From NCBI GenBank assembly GCA_031421635.1, contig JANOPA010000007.1:1-64000 (forward strand): DNA of 64,000 nucleotides. Direction: 5' to 3'. This document shows, piece after piece, positions 8,700 to 17,242 of this stretch. The position numbers and the translations under genes are program-made. How positions within the stretch are numbered: the stretch's first letter is position 1; each line of letters starts with the position of its first letter. Origin of the DNA: JAPOKJ01 sp031421635 (lineage in GTDB: Bacteria > Pseudomonadota > Gammaproteobacteria > Burkholderiales > Burkholderiaceae_E). The notes below the pieces were generated by a model. It ran no database searches, was not told where the DNA came from, and saw only the letters and a list, made by a program, of their open reading frames with translations.

Positions 8700-9533
8700 A
8701 TGAAACGCAATTTTTTAAAGACTATTTTGGTAACTTCGGCCGCACTCAACTTCGGCTTGATGACCTTCTCGTCGCCCGTGCTCGCTCAGTCCGATCAGAG
8801 TTACGCAGCTTGGGATGCGCTACTCAAAAAGCATGTGAGCTGGAACCCTGCCGGGGTCGCTTCGTCGGTCAGCTATAAAGGATTTTTGGCGGATCGTGCC
8901 GCCTTCACTAAGGTGTTGGAAGAGTTCAGCGCCGTGACCAAGGCCCAATACGATGGTTTCAAAAAGGACGAGAGACTGGCCTTTTTGATCAATGCTTACA
9001 ACGCCTACACGATTGAGCTGATACTCACCAAATATCCCGACTTGAAATCGATTCGGGATCTCGGCAGCCTCGTCCAAAAACCGTGGTCCAAAAAATTCTT
9101 CAAGCTTTTAGGCGAAGAGCGCACGCTGGATAATGTTGAGCATGACATGATTCGTGCCCCTGGTGCTTTTGATGAACCACGCATTCACATGGCGGTCGTA
9201 TGCGCCTCGATTGGTTGTCCGGCCCTGCGACCGGAGGCGTTTACAGCCGTTAAGTTGGAAACGCAACTGGACGATTCAGTCAAGCGCTTTTTGCGTGATC
9301 GCACTCGCAACCGCGTAAATACTTCCAACACCAAGCTGGAAGTTTCGAAGATATTCGACTGGTACAAGGGCGATTTTGACAAGGGCTACAAAGGTATTTC
9401 CAGCCGGGAGGTGTTTTTTGCTCGTTACGCAGAGTCACTCAGTGATGATGCAACCGTGCGCCAGCAAATTAAGGATGGCAAGCTCGGTATTGCCCACCTT
9501 GACTACGATTGGAGCCTCAACGACAAGCGCTAG
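8700..9533 (+). CDS. Secreted DUF547 protein
   Basis: A 277-residue DUF547 protein. A signal peptide (about 1-29, ending VLA-QSD) predicts export to the periplasm. Family hallmarks are visible: FLINAYNAYTIELIL, HMAVVCASIGCPALRP with two conserved cysteines, and a C-terminal LDYDWSLND. The function of DUF547 is not established. It has been discussed as having a papain-like fold, with the Cys/His as possible catalytic residues, but that is not demonstrable here. It follows the TVP38–oxidoreductase fusion by 45 bases on the same strand and is probably co-transcribed with it. It converges with the EAL gene. Confidence 0.88.
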   Translation: MKRNFLKTILVTSAALNFGLMTFSSPVLAQSDQSYAAWDALLKKHVSWNPAGVASSVSYKGFLADRAAFTKVLEEFSAVTKAQYDGFKKDERLAFLINAYNAYTIELILTKYPDLKSIRDLGSLVQKPWSKKFFKLLGEERTLDNVEHDMIRAPGAFDEPRIHMAVVCASIGCPALRPEAFTAVKLETQLDDSVKRFLRDRTRNRVNTSNTKLEVSKIFDWYKGDFDKGYKGISSREVFFARYAESLSDDATVRQQIKDGKLGIAHLDYDWSLNDKR

Positions 9534-9538
9534 ACCCT

Positions 9539-11923
9539 CTAAGTGCTCAGGTCGGAGCTTAATATAGTTGAGGGTTCTGTACTTGGTGTCGCAAGGTTTG
9601 AGTTCAGGGGCCCACGCACAAACTGTGGTGTTGTAAAGATGTCTTCCAGGGGAATTGCTTCGCCGGTGTGATTACCTTGGATGCGAGTGACTCCAAGCTC
9701 GATAAGACGATCATAAATTTCCTCGTTATGCACATGCTCGGCGATGGTTCGAACATTGAGCCGTTTGGCCACGCGGATGGTTGAAATGACAATTTCTTCG
9801 TCAATGGCGTTCGAGGTGAGGTTACGGATAAACGAGCCATCAATTTTGAGGTAATCAATCGGGAAGCGTTTTAAATATTCAAAGGTGGCCAGTCCTGTCC
9901 CAAAATCATCCAGCGCGATCCCAAAACCCATCGCTTTGAGTTCGTCAACCAAACGAGAAGCCGCGCTGGGGTTTCGAATGGCCTCGGATTCGGTAATCTC
10001 AAAGATAACTTTCTCCGGGGGGATACTGTGCAGAATCCTTTGTTCCCGAATATGCGAGGCGATAGTGCCATCGGACATGGTGAGCCCAGAAAGATTGATG
10101 CTGCATTTGTAGGTGCGCGCCAAGGCCTCCGGATTGTTACCCAGCCAGGAAAAAACTTTAGTAATCATGCCGCGATCCATGATCGGAGTCATTTGCGTTT
10201 GTACGGCCAAGGCCAAAAATTGTGGCGGTCGTACCAGGGTGCCGTCTTTATCTAGCAGACGAATCAGGGCCTCGTAGCTCACCATGCCAGGCGGAGCATC
10301 CGGGTCCATGATGGGTTGAGCATGCACTTTGAAACGGTGCTCACGGATCGCTTCCCGCAATTGCTCAATCTTGGTTTGGTAGGCCCGACGTGCGTCGATC
10401 ATCGTCTGCGAGAGCGGTTCAACAAAGATTTGTGGGTCGCGAACACTCGCCGCAATGGCCTGTGCGTCGCCCAAGGAGAAGACACAGTCTTCGCTATTGA
10501 CGGCGGTTTTGTCTTCGATGAGAAGACCGGCAACGGACACCTGCAAACGAATGCTGCCATTCTCGGTTCGAAACAATTGCCCAGAAAGTTGGCTATATAC
10601 GGCTCTTGCAATTTGACGCACCTGAGCGAGAGAATCCGCCTCAATCAAAGCCGCGAAGCGACCGGCAGACATGCGCGCGGCTATCTTCCCGCTGGCGTGA
10701 GTTTGAAGCAAGGCGGCCGCGCTTTGTTCAAGCTGTAAGGCAGTTGTGGCACCACATAAATCGTTGAGCGGATCAAAATTCGTCAGATGCAGCCCAATGA
10801 GGCCATAGGCTGGCCGGTTCGGTCGCCCTAGGCGCTCGGTCAACTCCGCATGTAAGCCCCGGTCATTTAACAAGCCGGTGGACATATCTTGACGAGATTG
10901 GCGCCCGAGTTTCTCGAGGGCAAGTTTGCGATCGGTCACTGAGGCTTGAATAATTAACGCGGCCAAGGAGGCACACACGCCAATTGCAGTCATTTCGATA
11001 TTCTTGTCAAAGCCGTCCAGTGAACCATTAACCAAGAAGCTACGCAGCGCTAATAGGCTGAACACTGTTAGCAAGAGACTGAATGCGGTGGTGCGGGTGT
11101 CACAACGTATGGCAATCCACACCGCAATAGGCATGGCCATGAGTCCTAATCCGTACGCTAGGTTGCGTTGGCCCAGGCCCACAAGAACCAGAGCCCCAGC
11201 AATCACGGCGCCCGTTGCCGCCATTGCGCTTAAGTCGATGCTCGCCGTCGCTTGTAGCCGATATTGCAAGTACACCAGGGGGCGGCTGGTAATTCGGGCC
11301 GAAGGCTCATTAAATTTCTCGTCGCGTTCGAAAAAACTGTTCACGACCGGCGAAATAAGAAGTGAGCCAAGCGAGTCGATAAGCCACCAACCAATTAATA
11401 CCTCAACAGGATGAAGGAAAGAAGCGAGACCAAACCCTTCGCTTAAAAGCACCATCGCCAGGGCATTGATTGGGGCCACCACAAGAAGAGCGATACCGAC
11501 GAACCGGATGACCCCTTCAAGATTCGATTCCACCGGTTTCCAATCGATGAGTCGTTTAAGGATTAGTACTCCGGCCCACGGACCCAGTGAGCTCAAGACT
11601 ACGGTCGCTAGCGCGGCCCCCAATGGTGTGGGGCTGGATGAATAGGTAGCAAGAGCGGCCATTAAAGCACCGAGAGCAACCGGTGCAATCGACCAAGTGC
11701 CAAGTCGCCAAGCCAAGGCCATCGCCAAGCCAGAAGGCAACCAAATGACGAGCAACTCGGGGCGATTGACGCTGAGCATGTGCGCGGCCAAACAGGCAAG
11801 CGCCGTCAAGACGAAGATTTTAAGAGCGTGCGACCAGGAGATCGTCGGAGTAATCTGAGGCGTCGCCGAATCATGCGATGTGGGCTTGATGGCCTCAGAT
11901 TTTTCTTGGGAAGACGATGTCAT
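9539..11923 (-). CDS. MASE1 – degenerate GGDEF – EAL c-di-GMP phosphodiesterase
   Basis: A membrane-bound cyclic-di-GMP enzyme of about 794 residues. The N-terminal ~310 residues form a MASE1-type multi-helix sensor (WLPSGLAMALAWRLG). A GGDEF domain follows, but its signature is SAGRF (about 419-423) instead of GGDEF, so cyclase activity is unlikely. The C-terminal EAL domain looks intact: EALIR (551-555), SINLSG, EITESE, DDFGTG, DYLKIDGSFI and a late AEHVHNEE/QG region. It should hydrolyse c-di-GMP. The ATG at 11923 is preferred; a TTG at 11974 would overlap the acnA stop (TTGA) and couple translation. It is the last gene of the mdh–prpBC–acnA run. Confidence 0.88.
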   Translation of the reverse strand: MTSSSQEKSEAIKPTSHDSATPQITPTISWSHALKIFVLTALACLAAHMLSVNRPELLVIWLPSGLAMALAWRLGTWSIAPVALGALMAALATYSSSPTPLGAALATVVLSSLGPWAGVLILKRLIDWKPVESNLEGVIRFVGIALLVVAPINALAMVLLSEGFGLASFLHPVEVLIGWWLIDSLGSLLISPVVNSFFERDEKFNEPSARITSRPLVYLQYRLQATASIDLSAMAATGAVIAGALVLVGLGQRNLAYGLGLMAMPIAVWIAIRCDTRTTAFSLLLTVFSLLALRSFLVNGSLDGFDKNIEMTAIGVCASLAALIIQASVTDRKLALEKLGRQSRQDMSTGLLNDRGLHAELTERLGRPNRPAYGLIGLHLTNFDPLNDLCGATTALQLEQSAAALLQTHASGKIAARMSAGRFAALIEADSLAQVRQIARAVYSQLSGQLFRTENGSIRLQVSVAGLLIEDKTAVNSEDCVFSLGDAQAIAASVRDPQIFVEPLSQTMIDARRAYQTKIEQLREAIREHRFKVHAQPIMDPDAPPGMVSYEALIRLLDKDGTLVRPPQFLALAVQTQMTPIMDRGMITKVFSWLGNNPEALARTYKCSINLSGLTMSDGTIASHIREQRILHSIPPEKVIFEITESEAIRNPSAASRLVDELKAMGFGIALDDFGTGLATFEYLKRFPIDYLKIDGSFIRNLTSNAIDEEIVISTIRVAKRLNVRTIAEHVHNEEIYDRLIELGVTRIQGNHTGEAIPLEDIFTTPQFVRGPLNSNLATPSTEPSTILSSDLST

Positions 11924-11970
11924 GAGATTTCTTAAAGGGGCGTCTTGACTATAACTCAAAAACGTTGTTT

Positions 11971-14676
11971 TCAAGCAGCCATGAGCTCCCGTAGCACGTA
12001 GGGCAGGATACCTCCGTTCAAGAAGTAGTCAACTTCAATCGGAGTGTCGATTCTTGACAACAATTGAATACGGCGAGAACTGCCATCCAGAGCCTTGACC
12101 GTCAAAGTTATTTCTTGTTGTGGAGCCAAATCAGAGGGTGTTTCAACGTTGAAAATTTCGTCGCCCCTGATGCCGAGCGATGGCCAAGAATCGCCCGGTT
12201 TAAATTGCAGGGGGAGAACCCCCATACCCACGAGATTCGAGCGATGGATGCGTTCAAAGCTGCGCGCGATCACCGCCTTTACACCTAGCAGTTGGGTGCC
12301 TTTGGCCGCCCAATCTCGCGACGATCCGGTGCCATACTCTTCGCCGCCAAACACGACTGTGGGCACCATTTGGGCTTGATAGCGCATGGCAGCATCGTAA
12401 ATAAAGAGCTTTTCGCCGCTGGGCTGAAACAAGGTGAGCCCGCCTTCTTCTTGGGACCCATCCGGACGCTTAGGTAGCATCAGGTTTTTGATCCGAACGT
12501 TGGCGAAGGTACCTCGCATCATAATTTCATGATGCCCCCGACGGGAACCATAAGAGTTAAAGTCCGCCTTTGTGATGCCTTGTCTGATCAGCCATTGCCC
12601 CGCTGGACTCTGCTCCTGAATCGATCCGGCGGGCGATATATGGTCGGTCGTGATCGAGTCGCCAAAGAGGCCCAGGGCGCGCGCCCCCAAGATCGGTGCA
12701 GAAGCGTTTAATGGGTTCATCTCAAAACCCTCAAAAAATGGAGGTTTCGCGATATAGCTTGATGCTGGCCAAGTATAAACTTGCCCTGACACGCCTTGAA
12801 TGTTCTCCCAAAGCTTGCCGGGTTCGGTCTTTATTTTCTCATAGTTGGCCTTGAACCCTCGACCATTCATCGCGTGTTTCATTAAGCGATGAATCTCTTC
12901 ACTGCTCGGCCAAATGTCGCCGAGGAAAACGGCCTTGCCGCCGTTGCCGAGCCCGATCGGTTCAGTCATCAGATCCTTGGTTACGGTACCGGCTAAAGCG
13001 TAAGCCACCACAAGCGGTGGGGAGGCGAGGAAATTGGCCTTAAGGTTGGGATGGATGCGGGCCTCGAAATTGCGGTTTCCCGACAGCACGGCCGCACAAA
13101 TCAGATCGTTCTCGATAATCGTGTCGTTAAGCGCCGGGGTGAGATCCCCGGCATTGCCAATGCAGGTTGTGCAGCCGTAGGCGGCCACATTGAATCCGAG
13201 TTTGGAGAGGTAGGGTAAGAGGCCTGCTTTTCCCAAATACTCGGTGACCATTCGCGAACCGGGAGCCAAGGAGGTTTTGATGTGTGGCCGGACCTTGAGT
13301 CCAGCCTCAACGGCTTTCTTAGCCAAAAGGCCCGCGGCCAGCATCACGCTTGGGTTCGAGGTATTGGTGCATGAGGTGATTGCAGCGATCAGGATATCGC
13401 CATTTTTCACCAATATTCCGTCTGAATTGGTATAGGAAGTTCCGAATTTTTCCGGTGCTTGATTAAAACCATTGTCCGCGGAGGAGGTGCTGAACAGGGT
13501 TTTGAATGCGCTCGAAAGGTGTGTGATTTCTATCCGGTCTTGCGGGCGCTTGGGACCCGCTAATGAGGGGGTAACCGAGCCTAAGTCCAAGCTCACGACT
13601 TGGCTAAAATCGATCTCGTTAGACCTTGGCACACCATACATATTCTGTGCCTTGAAGTAGCCTGCGAAAGCGTCGATCTCGGACGAGCTACGGCCCGTGC
13701 CTTCAAAGTATTCAATGGTTTTGTCGTCGACGGGGAAAAAGCCCATGGTGGCCCCATATTCTGGAGCCATATTGGCGATGGTGGCACGATCCGGCAAGGG
13801 AAGAGTGGCCGTGCCCTCGCCAAAAAATTCGACAAATTTGCCGACGACTTTGTGTTTACGTAGCAGTTCAGTGACGGTCAGCACTAAATCGGTGGCGGTG
13901 CAGCCTTCACGCAAGTGCCCAGTGAGCTCGAATCCGACCACATCTGGCGTAAGCATATAGACCGGTTGGCCAAGCATCGCGGCCTCCGCTTCAATGCCAC
14001 CGACTCCCCAACCAACGACGCCGATGCCATTGATCATGGTGGTGTGGCTATCTGTTCCCACCAAGGTGTCAGGGTAAAACACGTCGTCCTTGGTTTTGTG
14101 AACACCCCGCGCAAGATACTCAAGATTTACCTGATGAACAATTCCGAAGCCGGGTGGCACGACGCCGAAAGTATCGAAAGCCTGCATGCCCCATTTCATA
14201 AATTGATAGCGCTCTTTGTTGCGGGAGAACTCCAATTTCATGTTCAAATCGAGCGAGTCTTTAGTGCCAAAATGATCGATCATGACGGAATGATCGACCA
14301 CCAGATCGACTGGTACCAGTGGCTCAATCGATTTGGCATTTTTACCGAGGCTTGCCGCCACATTACGCATTGCGGCGAGATCGGCTAAAAGCGGTACTCC
14401 AGTGAAATCCTGAAGTACCACGCGAGCAACAATAAAAGGTATCTCATCGATTCGGTGCGCTGTAGGTTCCCAGTTCGCGAGCTCGCGGACGTGCTCTTCG
14501 GTGACTTTCTTGCCGTCGAGATTGCGTAGCACCGCTTCCAATACGATACGAATCGAGATGGGCAAACGAGAAATTTTCGGGTAAGTCTTGGCAAGGGCTG
14601 GTAGGGAGTAGTACTTGGCCGATTTGCCCGATGCGAGCTTGAATGACTTAAGGGTATCGAGATAGTTGTGACTCAC
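11971..14676 (-). CDS. acnA: Aconitate hydratase AcnA
   Basis: Aconitase interconverts citrate and isocitrate through cis-aconitate using a [4Fe-4S] cluster. At 901 residues it matches the AcnA/IRP type in length and domain order. The cluster ligands are Cys436 (SCTNTSNP) and Cys502/Cys505 (YGCTTCIGNAG). N-terminal features such as QDFTGVP and PVDLVVDHS are AcnA-like and unlike AcnD, the methylcitrate dehydratase. The start is GTG at 14676 with AGGAG (14688-14692) upstream. Because no prpD or acnD is near, AcnA might also hydrate 2-methyl-cis-aconitate for the adjacent methylcitrate genes; that is an inference. Confidence 0.96.
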   Translation of the reverse strand: MSHNYLDTLKSFKLASGKSAKYYSLPALAKTYPKISRLPISIRIVLEAVLRNLDGKKVTEEHVRELANWEPTAHRIDEIPFIVARVVLQDFTGVPLLADLAAMRNVAASLGKNAKSIEPLVPVDLVVDHSVMIDHFGTKDSLDLNMKLEFSRNKERYQFMKWGMQAFDTFGVVPPGFGIVHQVNLEYLARGVHKTKDDVFYPDTLVGTDSHTTMINGIGVVGWGVGGIEAEAAMLGQPVYMLTPDVVGFELTGHLREGCTATDLVLTVTELLRKHKVVGKFVEFFGEGTATLPLPDRATIANMAPEYGATMGFFPVDDKTIEYFEGTGRSSSEIDAFAGYFKAQNMYGVPRSNEIDFSQVVSLDLGSVTPSLAGPKRPQDRIEITHLSSAFKTLFSTSSADNGFNQAPEKFGTSYTNSDGILVKNGDILIAAITSCTNTSNPSVMLAAGLLAKKAVEAGLKVRPHIKTSLAPGSRMVTEYLGKAGLLPYLSKLGFNVAAYGCTTCIGNAGDLTPALNDTIIENDLICAAVLSGNRNFEARIHPNLKANFLASPPLVVAYALAGTVTKDLMTEPIGLGNGGKAVFLGDIWPSSEEIHRLMKHAMNGRGFKANYEKIKTEPGKLWENIQGVSGQVYTWPASSYIAKPPFFEGFEMNPLNASAPILGARALGLFGDSITTDHISPAGSIQEQSPAGQWLIRQGITKADFNSYGSRRGHHEIMMRGTFANVRIKNLMLPKRPDGSQEEGGLTLFQPSGEKLFIYDAAMRYQAQMVPTVVFGGEEYGTGSSRDWAAKGTQLLGVKAVIARSFERIHRSNLVGMGVLPLQFKPGDSWPSLGIRGDEIFNVETPSDLAPQQEITLTVKALDGSSRRIQLLSRIDTPIEVDYFLNGGILPYVLRELMAA

Positions 14677-14708
14677 GAGGAACTCCTAAGAAAAACTCAA
14701 CTCTAATC

Positions 14709-15287
14709 CTATTTTTGCGCTTTGGGGTTACGGCGTTTTTTAGGCGGGCGGGGTTCGGGCTCGGGTTTGAACGTACCATCATGCATGTTCAGGGTACCCA
14801 TGCCAGGTACTACCGAATCGCCAGGTTTTTGCCCGGCTAGGCAGGGTCCAAGATAGCGACCCTCTAGTGCGTCTTTGTCTTCTCGCTTCACGCCCCCGAG
14901 AGGTGGCTCGTAATTAACGTTGGTGTCGATGCGATAGAAGCCCTCGAAGTCCCCACTTGCGATGCTACGACTGGTCACTACTCTTTTGCCTTCTTTACAA
15001 ACCGATTCCGCCAACCAGGCTTCTCCAGCGCGTTTGAAGGAGCCAAACTTGCAACTACCCTTATTCGCGGCGACTCGGTCCAGGGCGTGTTCGGCCTGGT
15101 CGGTTTTGTCGCCCACACAAAACTGCGTGGCCGGCATCCCTGTTGCCTGTAAGCCTACCGTTCTGAGTTCCCAAAGGCCTTCCTTGCGTTTGGGGAATTC
15201 CGTGTTGGCGAGGGTAGGTGCTGCGAGAGTGCTCAAAATCACTCCAAGTGCCAACCCAATCTTCAAACGAAAACTATTCACTTTCAT
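14709..15287 (-). CDS. DUF3617 exported protein
   Basis: A 192-residue protein with a signal peptide (about 1-27, ending TLA-NTEF) and a DUF3617 pattern: PKRKEGLWELRTV near the mature N-terminus, then a single-domain beta-rich body with paired cysteines (QFCVG, GSCKFG, SVCKEG, GPCLAG). The C-terminus is a Pro/Lys/Arg-rich tail (PEPEPRPPKKRRNPK). DUF3617 proteins are periplasmic and of unknown role. It ends 32 bases before acnA on the same strand and starts 52 bases after the MliC-like lipoprotein, so it is probably carried on the TCA transcript. Confidence 0.8.
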   Translation of the reverse strand: MKVNSFRLKIGLALGVILSTLAAPTLANTEFPKRKEGLWELRTVGLQATGMPATQFCVGDKTDQAEHALDRVAANKGSCKFGSFKRAGEAWLAESVCKEGKRVVTSRSIASGDFEGFYRIDTNVNYEPPLGGVKREDKDALEGRYLGPCLAGQKPGDSVVPGMGTLNMHDGTFKPEPEPRPPKKRRNPKAQK

Positions 15288-15339
15288 CGATTGAATGTGC
15301 CCTGAATTTTGCTAGTCTTTGCTGGTCAATGACCTTTGG

Positions 15340-15924
15340 TCAAAGCTTGCATTCATTGGCGAGCATTTGGCCTCGCTTAGTGTCGAGAATGAAGGCCTTG
15401 GCTGATATGACCACCCAGGCGAGCCCAGCTTTGCTGTCTTCGAACCTCTTGGCTCCGCTTTGTGTCGGAACAGAATGTAGGTTGACATCCTTTCCGTTCC
15501 AATTCACTTGGACCCCCGAACCGTCACTTGCGACTCGCTTAACCAGGACTCGTTTTCCAAGTTCGCAGCGATGTAGGCCAGAATTGACAACAATGGCCTT
15601 AAGCTCGGGTTCTGTGTCTGGGGCTTTCGGAGTGACCGTCGGGGCCGGGGCGTTCGCCACGGGTGCTCGCGCCACCGGTGCGGGGGTGCTGGCACGTGGC
15701 GGCGGAGCCGGCGTGGGTGCGGGGACCGCTATCGGAGCTGGCGCTGATTTGTCCATGGCCCCAGTCTCAATTGGCTTCATCGGCGGCGGAGCGCTTTCCG
15801 AGTTACCCCGACTAGTCGTATTGCAGGCTGCCAGCATACTCGCCAAGGCGAGACCAGCGGCGGCCTTGAATAGGGTGTTAGTACGTTGAGTGCAGCGAAT
15901 CGTTGTTGTCGATGGGCTAAGCAT
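15340..15924 (-). CDS. Lipoprotein with MliC-like C-terminal domain
   Basis: A 194-residue lipoprotein: a signal segment ends in LAAC (Cys34), a Pro/Ala-rich linker spans about 45-105, and a compact C-terminal domain follows (about 108-194). That domain resembles MliC, the membrane-bound inhibitor of C-type lysozyme, with HRCELGKRVLV near its start, HSVPTQSGAKRFE in the middle and a terminal NECKL cysteine. Lysozyme inhibition is therefore a plausible but unproven role at the cell envelope. The start ATG has AGGAG 8 bases upstream. It lies between prpC and DUF3617 within the minus-strand metabolic run, 135 bases after prpC. Confidence 0.65.
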   Translation of the reverse strand: MLSPSTTTIRCTQRTNTLFKAAAGLALASMLAACNTTSRGNSESAPPPMKPIETGAMDKSAPAPIAVPAPTPAPPPRASTPAPVARAPVANAPAPTVTPKAPDTEPELKAIVVNSGLHRCELGKRVLVKRVASDGSGVQVNWNGKDVNLHSVPTQSGAKRFEDSKAGLAWVVISAKAFILDTKRGQMLANECKL

Positions 15925-16059
15925 GTCCGGATCTCCTAGTTCAAATGTGCCGGGATGATCTCACGACCAGAACACGAGGGATCACGGATTGGCTTTTTTT
16001 GGGCGAAAGGAGCCGTTTTTCCGACAAGCGGCTGCTTTGCCATTCGTCCAAGGAACTAA

Positions 16060-17229
16060 TTACTTGCGCTTTCCGAGCGGAACAAATTTTAAGTTCTCGG
16101 GGCCGGTGTAATTTCCACTCGGACGAATAATCTTGTTATCGATGCGTTGTTCGATCACGTGAGCTGCCCAACCGGAGGTACGTGAAATCACAAAAAGTGG
16201 TGTGAACATCGCCGTCGGTACGCCCATCATGTGATAACTCACTGCGGAGAACCAATCGAGATTAGGGAACATTTTTTTGACATCCCACATCACTGTTTCG
16301 AGTCGATCCGCGATGTTAAACATCTTAAGATCGCCAGCTTCTTTAGAAAGGCTCTTGGCAACCCGCTTGATCACAACATTGCGCGGATCGCTAATCGTGT
16401 ACACCGGATGCCCGAAACCAATAATGACTTCTTTGGCCTCTACCCGTTTGCGAATATCGGCCTCAGCCTCATCGACGTTGTCGTAACGCTTCTGAATCTC
16501 AAACGCCATTTCATTGGCGCCACCATGCTTTGGACCGCGCAAGGCTCCAATACCGGCAGTGATGGCTGAAAACATATCAGAGCCCGTGCCTGCAACGACG
16601 CGGCAAGCAAATGTTGATGCATTAAATTCGTGTTCAGCATAAAGCACTAAGGAAGTGTTCATCGCTTTCACCCAAGAAGCCGGGGCTGGTTTTCCGTGCA
16701 ACAGGTGCAGGAAATGTGCCCCAATGGAGTCGTCGTCGGTGTCGACCTCAATGCGTTTGCCATTCATCGCAAAGTGATACCAGTAGAGCAGCATCGAGCC
16801 TAGGCTGGCCATCAGGCGATCCGCAATATCACGCGCGCCGGGCATGTTGTGATCGTCCTTTTCGGGAAGCAAGCAACCCAATACAGACACACCCGTGCGC
16901 ATCACGTCCATGGGGTGCGAAGAAGCAGGTAGCGCTTCGAGGGCCGTTTTCAAATCGGCAGGCAGGCCGCGCAGGGCCTTGAGCTTGGCCTTGTAGCCTT
17001 TGAGTTCGGCGACATTCGGTAACTTGCCGTGAACTAACAAGTAGGCGATCTCTTCAAATTCCGCGGACTCAGCGATATCGAGAATGTCGTAGCCTCGGTA
17101 GTGCAGGTCGTTTCCACTGCGGCCCACGGTGCAAAGGGCAGTATTACCTGCGGTAACGCCAGACAAAGCGACGGATTTTTTGGGTTTGAAAGTCACGCTA
17201 GCTTGACCTTCAGGAGCTTTTTGGGACAT
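16060..17229 (-). CDS. prpC: 2-Methylcitrate synthase
   Basis: PrpC condenses propionyl-CoA with oxaloacetate to 2-methylcitrate, the entry to the methylcitrate cycle for propionate. The 389-residue protein has the citrate-synthase fold motifs PKHGGANE and GFGHPVYT (catalytic histidines) and the LDWFSAVSYHMMGVP segment. Its short length and HYRGYDILD N-terminal region fit PrpC rather than GltA, and a full-length gltA lies elsewhere in the window. The ATG at 17229 is chosen because GAGGAA lies just upstream; a longer frame reaching 17265 would overlap prpB. The gap to prpB is 13 bases. Confidence 0.93.
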   Translation of the reverse strand: MSQKAPEGQASVTFKPKKSVALSGVTAGNTALCTVGRSGNDLHYRGYDILDIAESAEFEEIAYLLVHGKLPNVAELKGYKAKLKALRGLPADLKTALEALPASSHPMDVMRTGVSVLGCLLPEKDDHNMPGARDIADRLMASLGSMLLYWYHFAMNGKRIEVDTDDDSIGAHFLHLLHGKPAPASWVKAMNTSLVLYAEHEFNASTFACRVVAGTGSDMFSAITAGIGALRGPKHGGANEMAFEIQKRYDNVDEAEADIRKRVEAKEVIIGFGHPVYTISDPRNVVIKRVAKSLSKEAGDLKMFNIADRLETVMWDVKKMFPNLDWFSAVSYHMMGVPTAMFTPLFVISRTSGWAAHVIEQRIDNKIIRPSGNYTGPENLKFVPLGKRK

Positions 17230-17242
17230 TACAATTTCCTCT

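Noticed and set aside
13915..14388. 157-codon plus-strand frame
   Set aside because: It is a shadow of acnA with no recognisable domain.
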